Assembly: GCF_003061515.1 (NCBI RefSeq)
Contig: NZ_CP028924.1
Span: forward strand, 3,906,001 to 3,970,000
Length of the DNA: 64,000 nucleotides
Direction of reading: 5' to 3'
Origin: Colwellia sp. Arc7-D
Lineage (GTDB): Bacteria > Pseudomonadota > Gammaproteobacteria > Enterobacterales > Alteromonadaceae
Shown: positions 53,996 through 64,000 of the stretch, piece by piece
Numbering within the stretch: the stretch's first letter is position 1
Layout: every line of letters starts with the position of its first letter
Made by a program: the position numbers and the translations under genes
Notes under the pieces: generated by a model
What the model saw: the letters and a program-made list of their open reading frames with translations, nothing else
Told to the model about the DNA's origin: nothing
Databases searched by the model: none

Positions 53996-55948
53996 TTATT
54001 TTTTCAGAGTAAACTGCGCTAATTGTACCGCAAGATCCTCTGCAAGTTGAGAAATATTAGCTCCCGCATTGGCAGCGTCTTCAGCAGACTGTAACAAACT
54101 ATCAGTACTTTCAGCAATATCATGGGTATTTCCTGTGATACCAACCACCATATTACGTTGTTGTTCTACCGCATTTGATATTTCAGTTGTCGCGGCAACT
54201 ATTTCGGTAACGCTTTGACTTACCTGTTGAAAGGTATCAGCGACTTGCGCTGTTTTTTCAACACCTTGTTCAGCTTGTTCAACACCGTTTTTCATCGCTT
54301 CAACTGACCGACTGGTACCTAATTGCAATTGCTCAATAATTCGTTGAATTTCGCTCGTAGAGTCTTGCGTTCTACTTGCTAACGTTCGAACTTCATCAGC
54401 AACTACGGCAAAACCTCGACCTTGCTCACCTGCTCGTGCAGCTTCTATTGCGGCATTTAAGGCCAGTAAGTTAGTTTGATCTGCTATCTCTCTGATCACA
54501 TTAACAAACTTACCAATATCTGTACTATGTTCCGCAAGTTCATTAATAATTTCAGCGGAAGAATGTACTTGAGAAGAGATAGCGGTGATCACACTTGCAG
54601 TATCACTAATAACTTGTTCACCGTGATTAACACTGGTGTACGCATGTTCGGTCAGGGTTTTGGCATCAGCGGTATTTGATGAAATTATTTGCACAGAATC
54701 ATTAACTTGATTGATAGAACTGGCAACTTGATGAGTATCTTGTTGCTGTTGAGCGATATTTTTCTCCATCGCATCGGTTAGGCTATTGATATTAGCTGCT
54801 GCCGATTTTAGTACTGATACATCATTAGCGACACGCGATAATAGCGTATGAATTTTATGCTGCATTTGGCTAAAACGACGAGCAATATCACCAAGCTCAT
54901 CTTTAGCACTACTGACAATATCAAATGAAAAATCACCATTACCTAATCGTTCTGCCGCTAAATTTATTTTGTTAACATTTTCACTTAATGATTGATAAAT
55001 ACCCACCAATAAATAACTGATCGCCAACATAATTATCACAAGTATGCTCGACAATAACCACAGTGCCTGCATGCTACTATCTTTTAAGTTTTGAATTCGC
55101 TCAACTAACAGTTGATCTGACAAAACCATTAAATTTTGCTGATTTTTGTATTGCGCATCACCTAAACTTTCTGCTTGAGCGGCACGCCATTGAATGCTGT
55201 CGGGATTAATAACGTCTCTGCGCAGTGATGTTTGAAAATTGTCTACCGACTGGTTTACTTCATCATATCGCGCTAAATAGTCATTAAACATATCAGGAGC
55301 AACACGTTTGAGTTGCTCAATGGTTTTTGCGTACTGCAGCTGTAATTCGTCTAGACGATTATCTAAAGCTACTAGCCGCGTATATGTTTCAGCACTGAAA
55401 CCGCCACTATTTATAATGCTGCGCGTTAAATCTTTAATCCTACCAATGTATTCAACTAAAGCGGGCATTCTTATCAACGCGGCTTCAGCAAGATAAAAAG
55501 CTTGTGGATCCGGTTCTCTCGACAAACCACTTACTGCAGCTAAGTTTTCTCTTTCGGCAAACGTTTTATCGTAAAACATTGAAAAATCATTAAAACTTCT
55601 CTCGCTTTTTTGTAAGTTTTGCCAACCATCAAGCAGTGTTTGTTTATTGTTTTCGGCTAGGGTCAGTTGCTCGATTTGACTGGTAATAGCATTACTACCA
55701 GATAGCGTTAAACGATTATCCCCAACCGCTTGCTCGAGCTCAATGATGGCTGTTATCTGAGTGTTGCCCAATAATTCTTGTTGATATTGACTTAGATCGT
55801 GAAATTGTTGTTTTACAATCCAGATGAAACTGGCAATCAGTGGTAGGTAAAACATGAAGGCTAAAAGCGAGAATTTAGCTTTAAATCTTAGTGAGTTCGA
55901 AATAGCAATTGCGGGTTTGAATATTAGCGTCATAGTCACTCTTATCAT
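53996..55948 (-). CDS. methyl-accepting chemotaxis protein
   Basis: The 650-residue chemoreceptor has a first membrane helix at about residues 25-47, a helical periplasmic sensor of about 245 residues, a second helix at about 293-316, a HAMP linker, and the cytoplasmic signalling hairpin. The tip motif [35 protein letters not shown] near residue 490 binds CheA and CheW. The sensor is all-helical, resembling NIT- or HBM-type bundles, but I cannot name the ligand. No other chemotaxis gene is in the window. Confidence 0.92.
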   Translation of the reverse strand: MIRVTMTLIFKPAIAISNSLRFKAKFSLLAFMFYLPLIASFIWIVKQQFHDLSQYQQELLGNTQITAIIELEQAVGDNRLTLSGSNAITSQIEQLTLAENNKQTLLDGWQNLQKSERSFNDFSMFYDKTFAERENLAAVSGLSREPDPQAFYLAEAALIRMPALVEYIGRIKDLTRSIINSGGFSAETYTRLVALDNRLDELQLQYAKTIEQLKRVAPDMFNDYLARYDEVNQSVDNFQTSLRRDVINPDSIQWRAAQAESLGDAQYKNQQNLMVLSDQLLVERIQNLKDSSMQALWLLSSILVIIMLAISYLLVGIYQSLSENVNKINLAAERLGNGDFSFDIVSSAKDELGDIARRFSQMQHKIHTLLSRVANDVSVLKSAAANINSLTDAMEKNIAQQQQDTHQVASSINQVNDSVQIISSNTADAKTLTEHAYTSVNHGEQVISDTASVITAISSQVHSSAEIINELAEHSTDIGKFVNVIREIADQTNLLALNAAIEAARAGEQGRGFAVVADEVRTLASRTQDSTSEIQRIIEQLQLGTSRSVEAMKNGVEQAEQGVEKTAQVADTFQQVSQSVTEIVAATTEISNAVEQQRNMVVGITGNTHDIAESTDSLLQSAEDAANAGANISQLAEDLAVQLAQFTLKK

Positions 55949-56045
55949 TGATTATCTACAAAATGCTTTTTATAAGCATATCACTTGACCCAGATAAGTT
56001 AATGATTATTTCAATTTAAATTATGGCCGGTTTATTTACCTAATT

Positions 56046-56088
56046 CCAAAAAAATAGCCATGAGCATTAATTATATAATACTCATGGC
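56046..56088 (-). terminator. Rho-independent terminator of fadH
   Basis: On the minus strand GCCATGAG and CTCATGGC form a stem with a 16-base AT-rich loop, followed by TATTTTTTTGG. It lies about 30 bases past the fadH stop. Confidence 0.82.
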
Positions 56089-56117
56089 ACATCAATTGTA
56101 TTTGTCGTTCGATCGTT

Positions 56118-58154
<2,037 letters not shown>

Positions 58155-58431
58155 TCACTTTTGGTTGTTATATTAATTTATAGCCAAGGTATATAAAGCT
58201 AGTCTATATTTTTGCTTACACTTATGAGTGTATAAAATATCTGCTCCTCAGGTAAAATTCAAGCTTTATTTTGACACCTGTCAGATTAGCGTTATTCTAA
58301 GTAAAGTTATAAGCAAAGTGATGAGGAAAATAATGACCAAAGTTACGGGTGCTCAAAAGCACGGGTTTACTTTCTTTATAATCTCCGTATGCTGCGCTTG
58401 AGTCATTAGCGGCTTTAACAGGGGAAGCAAT

Positions 58432-58932
58432 ATTAATATCGACAAAACAATCATCATTGAGCAAATCACAGCACAGTTGCAAAAAGAATTGTCGCTAACC
58501 TTAATTGCTGCAAATAATGCCCACAAAGCGGCTACTGATGATCAGTCAGTCGCTGAAACGCAATATGACACGTTAGCCATAGAGCAAAGTTATTTGGCGG
58601 AAGGTCAGTCAAGACGTGTGGATGAAATAAAATACGCCATTAAGCGCTTACAAAGTATTCCTCCTGAAGCATTAACAACCAAGTTGAAAATAAACATTGG
58701 CTCTGTTGTACAGTTAGAAAAAGATATTGATAAACAGCAGTGGTTTTTTCTTGCGCCTGTGGCGGGTGGGTATCGCTGTAAATTAACCGTACAAGACAAC
58801 ACGATTAACATGGTTGTTATTACCCCAGAGTCTCCTTTGGGTAAAGCGATGATGAATAAACAGCTTGATGATGAAATAAATATAAAAATAACCGAAAAGC
58901 GTATTGTAGATTTCATCACATCGGTTATTTAA
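58432..58932 (+). CDS. GreA/GreB-like transcription elongation factor, probable ATT start
   Basis: The C-terminal half has the GreA/GreB FKBP-like fold pattern: GSVVQLEKDIDKQQWFFLAP, then ITPESPLGKAMMNKQLDDEINI, close to the SPLG-AL-GK-GDE motif of GreA. The N-terminal half is a helical hairpin (AHKAATDDQSVAETQYDTLAIEQSYLAEGQSRR). Such short GreAB-like proteins bind RNA polymerase. A TTG at 58477 gives 151 residues but cuts into the first helix. Upstream the frame stays open to a TGA at 58399, without any ATG, GTG or TTG. ATT at 58432 has AGGGGA six bases before it and gives MNIDKTIIIEQITAQLQ, the usual family start. Total 166 residues. Confidence 0.7.
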   Translation: MNIDKTIIIEQITAQLQKELSLTLIAANNAHKAATDDQSVAETQYDTLAIEQSYLAEGQSRRVDEIKYAIKRLQSIPPEALTTKLKINIGSVVQLEKDIDKQQWFFLAPVAGGYRCKLTVQDNTINMVVITPESPLGKAMMNKQLDDEINIKITEKRIVDFITSVI

Positions 58933-58976
58933 GCAAACTAAAGCCCTTCTTAGTAAGGCAGTGATTAAGTGTTTAG

Positions 58977-60341
58977 TTATTCATTAAGTAAGGCTTTTAT
59001 ACTAAGAATATCGACTGTTTTATCATCCACTTTTAAATAAGCAACTGCTTCGTCATGCATGATTGTCACTTCAATTACGCCAGGCATTTCACTCAATTTT
59101 TGCGCCACTTCATGCGCTTGTTCATCGTTATTAATGTTGGTTGAAAAGCTATAAGCTTTAGATTTTTTCAATGGTTTCATGCCCAAGGTTAAAAACAACC
59201 AAACTAAGGCAAATAAACCCGTGACCAGAAAAATTGTTTGCTCGCCAAATTCGCCAGCAATAAAGCCACCTAAAATACCACCGGCAAAAGCGCCTAAGAA
59301 TTGGCTGCTTGAGTAAATACCCATCACACTGCCTTTAACACCTGCAGGCGCAATGCGCGATAATATTGACGGCATAGTTGCTTCTAAATAATTGAAGGCG
59401 GTAAAAAACATCATCACCAGTATAATCAAAGTGGTTATGTTAGTGGGTAGGTACCAAAGTAACAATAAAGCGAGTGTTAACAAAGCCACTGCAGCACTGA
59501 ACATTTGCGTTTCTTTTTGCTTTTTCAATCCGATGATCATAAATGGCACCATCAAGAAAAATGAGCCAATTAATGTGGGTAAATAAAGCTGCCAATGCTG
59601 CTCTAGCGCTAGACCATTGGCAACAAATTGCTTAGGTAAAGTAACAAAACACGCCGTTAGCGCCATATGTAAAATGAAGACTCCCCAGTTTAAGCGAGAC
59701 AGTTGTCCGTCACGAATTAAACTGCCCAACTTTGATGGCAGTGCAACATTATCGCCTTTAGGCGCTGTGTTAACAGAGTTAGGGACAATAAATTGAATAG
59801 TTAGCATGGCAAATATCGTTAGTATCGCGATAAACCAAAACAAGCCACTCAATCCAAACGCTTGTGCGACTATCGGGCCAATTATCATCGCGATAGTAAA
59901 AGAAAGACCAATAAACATACCGATAGTGGCCATTACTTTGGGGCGCTGTTCTTCACGACTTAAATCCGCAGCTAAAGCAAGTATTGCACTCGCTATTGCA
60001 CCCGTGCCTTGTAAAGCACGGCCCAATACTACCCCATAAATAGTGTCTGACATGGCAGCCACCACACTACCCAGTAAGAAAACAACTAAACCACCTAAAA
60101 TAACCGGCTTACGACCAAATTTGTCTGATAAAATCCCCATCGGTATTTGCAACAAGGCCTGAGTTAGGCCATAAGCACCAATCGCTAATCCAAGCCAAAT
60201 AGGGCTATAGCCAATAAGTTGCTCACCGTAAATGGCAAAAATTGGCAAGATCATAAACAAGCCCAGCATCCTTAAGCCAAACACTGACGCCAACGATAAA
60301 GCGGCTTTCTTCTCGATACTATTTAAACCGGATACGCTCAT
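58977..60341 (-). CDS. yajR: MFS transporter YajR-like with C-terminal YAM domain
   Basis: The 454-residue protein (E. coli YajR is also 454) has 12 membrane helices with the MFS motif A between helices 2 and 3 (GILSDKFGRKPVILGG) and ALQGTGAIASAILALAADL. After the last helix comes a cytoplasmic ferredoxin-like YAM domain of about 65 residues (EVAQKLSEMPGVIEVTIMHDEAVAYLKVD), the feature that defines YajR. The physiological substrate is not established. It diverges from uvrA across 316 bp. Confidence 0.92.
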   Translation of the reverse strand: MSVSGLNSIEKKAALSLASVFGLRMLGLFMILPIFAIYGEQLIGYSPIWLGLAIGAYGLTQALLQIPMGILSDKFGRKPVILGGLVVFLLGSVVAAMSDTIYGVVLGRALQGTGAIASAILALAADLSREEQRPKVMATIGMFIGLSFTIAMIIGPIVAQAFGLSGLFWFIAILTIFAMLTIQFIVPNSVNTAPKGDNVALPSKLGSLIRDGQLSRLNWGVFILHMALTACFVTLPKQFVANGLALEQHWQLYLPTLIGSFFLMVPFMIIGLKKQKETQMFSAAVALLTLALLLLWYLPTNITTLIILVMMFFTAFNYLEATMPSILSRIAPAGVKGSVMGIYSSSQFLGAFAGGILGGFIAGEFGEQTIFLVTGLFALVWLFLTLGMKPLKKSKAYSFSTNINNDEQAHEVAQKLSEMPGVIEVTIMHDEAVAYLKVDDKTVDILSIKALLNE

Positions 60342-60657
60342 GAAACTTAAACTCTAATTTTGTAGGGAGGATATAAACGCGCACATATTAACACGGCAAT
60401 CGAATGAACAAAAACAGAGATTTAAGATGAATTTGGACTAAAAATTGTGCGATAATATTTGGTTCCAACTTTATGTTCAGAACAAAGCTGCGTTTCGTAT
60501 AATTAAAGATAAAAACAACTTAGTTTAGCGCGTATTTTATCGTTAATCATTATGTAAAATGTTACTGAAGCATAAGATAATGTATATCCAGTCTGATCTT
60601 TGTATACGGTAATTTCGTATGACAAACCCCGGGCGCTAAATTGGTCAAACAGTCACT
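60342..60657. other. 316-bp divergent intergenic region yajR / uvrA
   Basis: No gene is visible. It must hold the uvrA promoter. I looked for a LexA site (CTGT-N8-ACAG) and found none convincing. Confidence 0.5.
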
Positions 60658-63501
60658 ATGAAGAAAATTGAAGTCAGGGGTGCTCGCACTCATAACTTGA
60701 AAAATATTAATGTAGATATTCCTCGAGATAAACTAGTTGTTATCACGGGTCTTTCTGGCTCAGGTAAATCTTCATTAGCCTTTGATACTTTATACGCCGA
60801 AGGGCAAAGACGCTACGTAGAATCACTTTCTGCATATGCTCGCCAGTTTTTATCTTTAATGGAAAAACCCGATGTTGATCACATAGAAGGTTTATCTCCT
60901 GCTATTTCAATTGAGCAAAAATCAACGTCGCATAACCCACGTTCAACTGTGGGTACTATCACCGAAATATATGATTATTTACGCTTACTTTATGCACGTG
61001 TTGGTGAACCGCGATGTCCAGATCATCATTTACCCTTGGCTGCACAAACCATTTCTCAAATGGTTGATCGCGTTTTAGCGCTAGAAGAAGGCACCAAAGT
61101 CATGGTGCTTGCTCCCGTTTTACAAGATCGCAAAGGTGAGCATGTTAAATTATTAGATAACCTAGCCGCACAAGGCTATATCCGTGCACGCATCGACGGT
61201 GAAGTGTGCGACCTTTCAGATCCACCCACTTTAGAGTTACACAAAAAGCACACCATTGAAGTTGTAGTTGACCGCCTTAAAGTGCGTGAAGACATTCAAT
61301 TACGCCTTTCTGAATCTTTTGAAACGGCCCTTTCACTAACCTCTGGCACAGTGAAAGTCGCATTTATGGATGAGCCAAAGAAAGAAGAATTAGTTTTCTC
61401 CGCTAACTTTGCTTGTTCTAAATGTGGCTATAGCATGCAGGAATTAGAGCCGCGTTTATTTTCATTCAACAACCCAGCAGGTGCATGTCAAACTTGTGAT
61501 GGTTTAGGTAATCAGCAGTTTTTTGATGAAAGTCGAATAATTACTAGCCCAGAATTAAGCTTAGCCGGTGGTGCTATTCGTGGTTGGGATAAACGTAATT
61601 TCTATTATTTTCAAATGTTGCAAGCCTTGGCTGATCACTACCATTTCTCCTTAGATTTAGCCTTTAGTGAGTTAGACAAAAAAATTCAGCAGCTGATTTT
61701 AAAAGGCAGTGGTAAGCAAGAAATAGAATTTAAATACATGAACGATCGAGGTGACATAGTTATTCGCAAGCACCCGTTTGAAGGTATTTTAAATAACATG
61801 GATCGCCGTTATCGCGAAACAGAGTCAAATGCGGTTCGTGAAGAATTATCTAAATATCTTAATAGCCAACATTGTCCTGACTGTAACGGTAGTCGTTTAC
61901 GTCTAGAAGCACGTAATGTTTTTGTTGGTGATACGCCCTTACCTGAAGTGGCTGAATACGCTATTTCTGATGCCTTAGCTTTTTTCCAAGGGCTAGAACT
62001 CACTGGTCAAAAAGGGCAAATCGCCGAAAAAATTCTTAAAGAAGTATGTGACCGACTAGGCTTCTTGGTTAACGTAGGTTTAAATTATCTTAACTTGTCA
62101 CGCGCTGCAGGGACCTTGTCAGGTGGTGAAGCACAACGTATTCGTTTGGCTAGCCAAATTGGCGCTGGGCTAGTGGGCGTCATGTACGTTTTAGATGAGC
62201 CGTCAATTGGCTTACATCAACGTGACAATGAACGCTTGTTAGAAACCTTGATTCATTTACGTGATTTAGGCAACACGGTTATCGTGGTTGAACATGATGA
62301 AGATGCCATTCGCGCCGCAGATTACGTTATTGATATTGGCCCTGGCGCCGGTGTACATGGCGGTCATATTATTGCTGAAGGTAAAGTAGATGACATTTTA
62401 GCGTGTGAAGAATCACTTACTGGCCAGTACTTGTCAGGTAGAGAAAGCATTGCCATACCTAAAAACAGAGTTCCTTTTGACAAAAACAATGTCGTTGAAT
62501 TAAAAGGCGCAACAGGCAATAACTTAAAAAATGTTGATTTAATTATTCCTAATGGCTTAATGACCTGTGTTACTGGCGTTTCTGGTTCAGGTAAATCAAC
62601 CCTGATTAACGACACCTTGTATAAGTTGGCGCACATTGAGTTAAATGGCGCTACAACGCAAGAGCCTGCTCCTCACAAAGAAATTATTGGCTTAGATTTA
62701 CTCGACAAAGTTATCGATATTGATCAAAGTCCTATTGGCAGAACACCGCGTTCTAATCCTGCAACTTATACTGGGATTTTTACGGCTATTCGTGACATTT
62801 TTGCTGCCACACAAGAGTCTCGTTCACGTGGTTATAAACCTGGGCGTTTTAGTTTTAACGTTAAAGGCGGGCGCTGTGAGGCTTGCCAAGGCGACGGATT
62901 AATTAAAGTTGAAATGCACTTTTTACCTGATGTTTATGTACCTTGTGACGTTTGTAAAAGTAAACGCTATAACCGTGAAACTTTAGAAGTAAAATACAAA
63001 GGTAAAAGCATTCATGAAGTGCTAGATATGACCATTGAAGATGCCTTTGAATTTTTCGCCCCTATTCCAGCGGTAAAACGTAAGCTGCAAACTTTAATGG
63101 ATGTTGGTTTAAGTTATATCAAGCTTGGACAATCAGCAACCACCTTGTCAGGTGGTGAAGCACAACGTATTAAATTGGCTAAAGAGTTATCAAAACGAGA
63201 TACCGGTAAAACTTTATATATTTTGGATGAGCCAACCACTGGTTTACATTTTCACGATATTAAACAATTACTACAAGTTATCCATCGCTTGCGTGACCAT
63301 GGTAATACCATAGTGGTCATTGAGCATAATTTAGACGTGATAAAAACAGCTGACTGGATTGTAGATTTAGGTCCAGAAGGTGGTGGCGGTGGTGGTGAAA
63401 TATTAGTTACAGGTACACCAGAGCAAGTGGCTAAACATAAAGGCTCGCATACCGCGAGATTCTTAAAGCCATTACTAGCTAAAAACAAGTCATCTAAGTA
63501 A
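60658..63501 (+). CDS. uvrA: excinuclease ABC subunit A
   Basis: UvrA finds bulky DNA lesions and loads UvrB in nucleotide excision repair. The 947-residue product (E. coli 940) has two ABC ATPase halves. The first Walker A is [12 protein letters not shown] near residue 31 and the second [11 protein letters not shown] near 640. Both halves have LSGGEAQRI signatures. Zinc modules appear as [18 protein letters not shown]...CQTCDG near 253-283 and CEACQGDGL...CDVCKSKRY near 740-770. Start [16 protein letters not shown] is typical. A terminator follows. Confidence 0.97.
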   Translation: MKKIEVRGARTHNLKNINVDIPRDKLVVITGLSGSGKSSLAFDTLYAEGQRRYVESLSAYARQFLSLMEKPDVDHIEGLSPAISIEQKSTSHNPRSTVGTITEIYDYLRLLYARVGEPRCPDHHLPLAAQTISQMVDRVLALEEGTKVMVLAPVLQDRKGEHVKLLDNLAAQGYIRARIDGEVCDLSDPPTLELHKKHTIEVVVDRLKVREDIQLRLSESFETALSLTSGTVKVAFMDEPKKEELVFSANFACSKCGYSMQELEPRLFSFNNPAGACQTCDGLGNQQFFDESRIITSPELSLAGGAIRGWDKRNFYYFQMLQALADHYHFSLDLAFSELDKKIQQLILKGSGKQEIEFKYMNDRGDIVIRKHPFEGILNNMDRRYRETESNAVREELSKYLNSQHCPDCNGSRLRLEARNVFVGDTPLPEVAEYAISDALAFFQGLELTGQKGQIAEKILKEVCDRLGFLVNVGLNYLNLSRAAGTLSGGEAQRIRLASQIGAGLVGVMYVLDEPSIGLHQRDNERLLETLIHLRDLGNTVIVVEHDEDAIRAADYVIDIGPGAGVHGGHIIAEGKVDDILACEESLTGQYLSGRESIAIPKNRVPFDKNNVVELKGATGNNLKNVDLIIPNGLMTCVTGVSGSGKSTLINDTLYKLAHIELNGATTQEPAPHKEIIGLDLLDKVIDIDQSPIGRTPRSNPATYTGIFTAIRDIFAATQESRSRGYKPGRFSFNVKGGRCEACQGDGLIKVEMHFLPDVYVPCDVCKSKRYNRETLEVKYKGKSIHEVLDMTIEDAFEFFAPIPAVKRKLQTLMDVGLSYIKLGQSATTLSGGEAQRIKLAKELSKRDTGKTLYILDEPTTGLHFHDIKQLLQVIHRLRDHGNTIVVIEHNLDVIKTADWIVDLGPEGGGGGGEILVTGTPEQVAKHKGSHTARFLKPLLAKNKSSK

Positions 63502-63549
63502 GCTGTTGATAGTGTAATAATCCCATCAAATTTCTCCTTGATGCTTCCC

Positions 63550-63577
63550 TAAAGGCTTGTTTTTTAACAAGCCTTTT
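63550..63577 (+). terminator. Rho-independent terminator of uvrA
   Basis: AAAGGCTTGTT and AACAAGCCTTT form a perfect 11-bp stem with a short T loop, followed by a T run, about 50 bases after the uvrA stop. Confidence 0.93.
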
Positions 63578-63852
63578 TATTGTGTTCATTTTTACATAAG
63601 TTAAGTTTAGTGCTGCTGATAATTGATAGTCTCAGTAAACTGTCACGGTAAATAATCCTAGTAATTAAGCGAAAAATCTAAAGTAGCTTTAACGCCTATT
63701 ACTTAGATTGATGAACTGACTTTTCTGCAATTAAGCATCAACAGAACACCATGCAATTGAATAGTTTTTATCACTTATAATTGCTCACTTTCTTAATTCA
63801 ATTGGTATAAGATAACTCATCGAATTAAAACGGAAACTTAAGCAGTAAGTAA
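63578..63852. other. intergenic region between uvrA and the spermidine-synthase-like gene
   Basis: With the terminator it makes a gap of about 350 bases. No gene or strong signal was seen. Confidence 0.45.
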
Positions 63853-64000
63853 ATGAATATAATAAATAACAATAATACGCCTTGGCAAAACCCTTTAATT
63901 TATTTATTGGCCTTTAGTAGTGGCTTTTGCATCATGAGCATTGAGCTATTAGGTGGTAGGATTTTAGCGCCATTTTTTGGCAGTAGTGTTCATATTTGGG
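63853..64000 (+). CDS. membrane spermidine synthase-like protein, partial (N-terminus only)
   Basis: The first 49 residues before the window edge read MNIINNNNTPWQNP, then a membrane helix YLLAFSSGFCIMSIELLGGRILAPFFGSSVHIWG. The motif S-x-E-L-x-x-x-R-x-x-A-P-x-F-G-S-S-x-x-x-W is the first helix of fused MFS/spermidine-synthase-like membrane proteins. The C-terminal synthase part lies outside. An ATG at 63853 is used; its ribosome binding site is weak. Confidence 0.7.
   Translation, partial: MNIINNNNTPWQNPLIYLLAFSSGFCIMSIELLGGRILAPFFGSSVHIW

Noticed and set aside
58333..58401. 23-codon frame (MTKVTGAQKHGF) before the GreA-like gene
   Set aside because: GAGGA precedes it, but it is very short and shows no regulatory hairpin; a leader peptide cannot be supported.
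60342..60657. Possible LexA (SOS) box before uvrA
   Set aside because: The TATATCCAG and GTATACGG stretches do not fit CTGT-N8-ACAG with correct spacing.

Overview
The window is about 64 kb of an AT-rich gammaproteobacterial chromosome. The protein set (ArcA with a free-standing Hpt protein, FabY-type ketoacyl synthase, FolE2, DUF2956, YajR-type MFS carrier, short CstA, a GreA-like protein, DGC and MCP signalling proteins) and the sequence style point to a marine member of Alteromonadales, most likely Colwelliaceae (Colwellia or Thalassotalea-like). This placement is inferred from protein recognition, not from a search. I see no rRNA, tRNA, CRISPR array, prophage or intact insertion sequence. 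It reads as core chromosome with a few looser intergenic stretches.

1-6.3 kb: a partial DsbA-like protein, rsmC, a sensor histidine kinase, arcA and a convergent hptA-like phosphotransfer gene, then folE2. 6.8-12.8 kb: the gltBD glutamate synthase operon. 12.9-18.7 kb: a GGDEF diguanylate cyclase, fabY, a GlxA/AraC-type regulator and an ArsR repressor with the cysteine pair of persulfide sensors. 18.9-23.7 kb: a divergent three-gene envelope set (RND/MMPL pump, LolA-like periplasmic protein, outer-membrane barrel). 23.8-30.2 kb: DUF2956, dimeric dUTPase, DUF2726, mtnN overlapping a degenerate CobD/CbiB-like membrane protein, a periplasmic rhodanese, a TRIC-type channel and fumC.

30.3-43.1 kb is looser: a PRC-barrel protein, a solitary solute-binding protein, DUF2306, small membrane proteins, cstA, the trkH-trkA potassium operon, a lone PAS protein, trmK, lipoproteins, an RraB-like protein, a perfect 21-bp inverted repeat and a heptanucleotide repeat. 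43.3-49.2 kb: tyrS diverging from mepM-anmK (anmK carries a one-base frameshift), a small acidic protein, a TIGR01777 epimerase and an unrecognised short protein. 49.4-64 kb: ssb, a thioesterase, a 2OG-Fe(II) oxygenase, a second solitary solute-binding protein, pssA, an MCP, fadH, a GreA-like factor that seems to start at ATT, yajR divergent from uvrA, and the start of a membrane spermidine-synthase-like gene.

Points most worth checking: the linked arcA/hptA/kinase cluster, the ArsR-controlled RND-LolA-barrel system, the AUU start of the GreA-like gene, the anmK frameshift, the CobD-like protein lacking catalytic motifs, the 7-bp repeat ahead of a ribosome binding site, and the 46-bp perfect palindrome.
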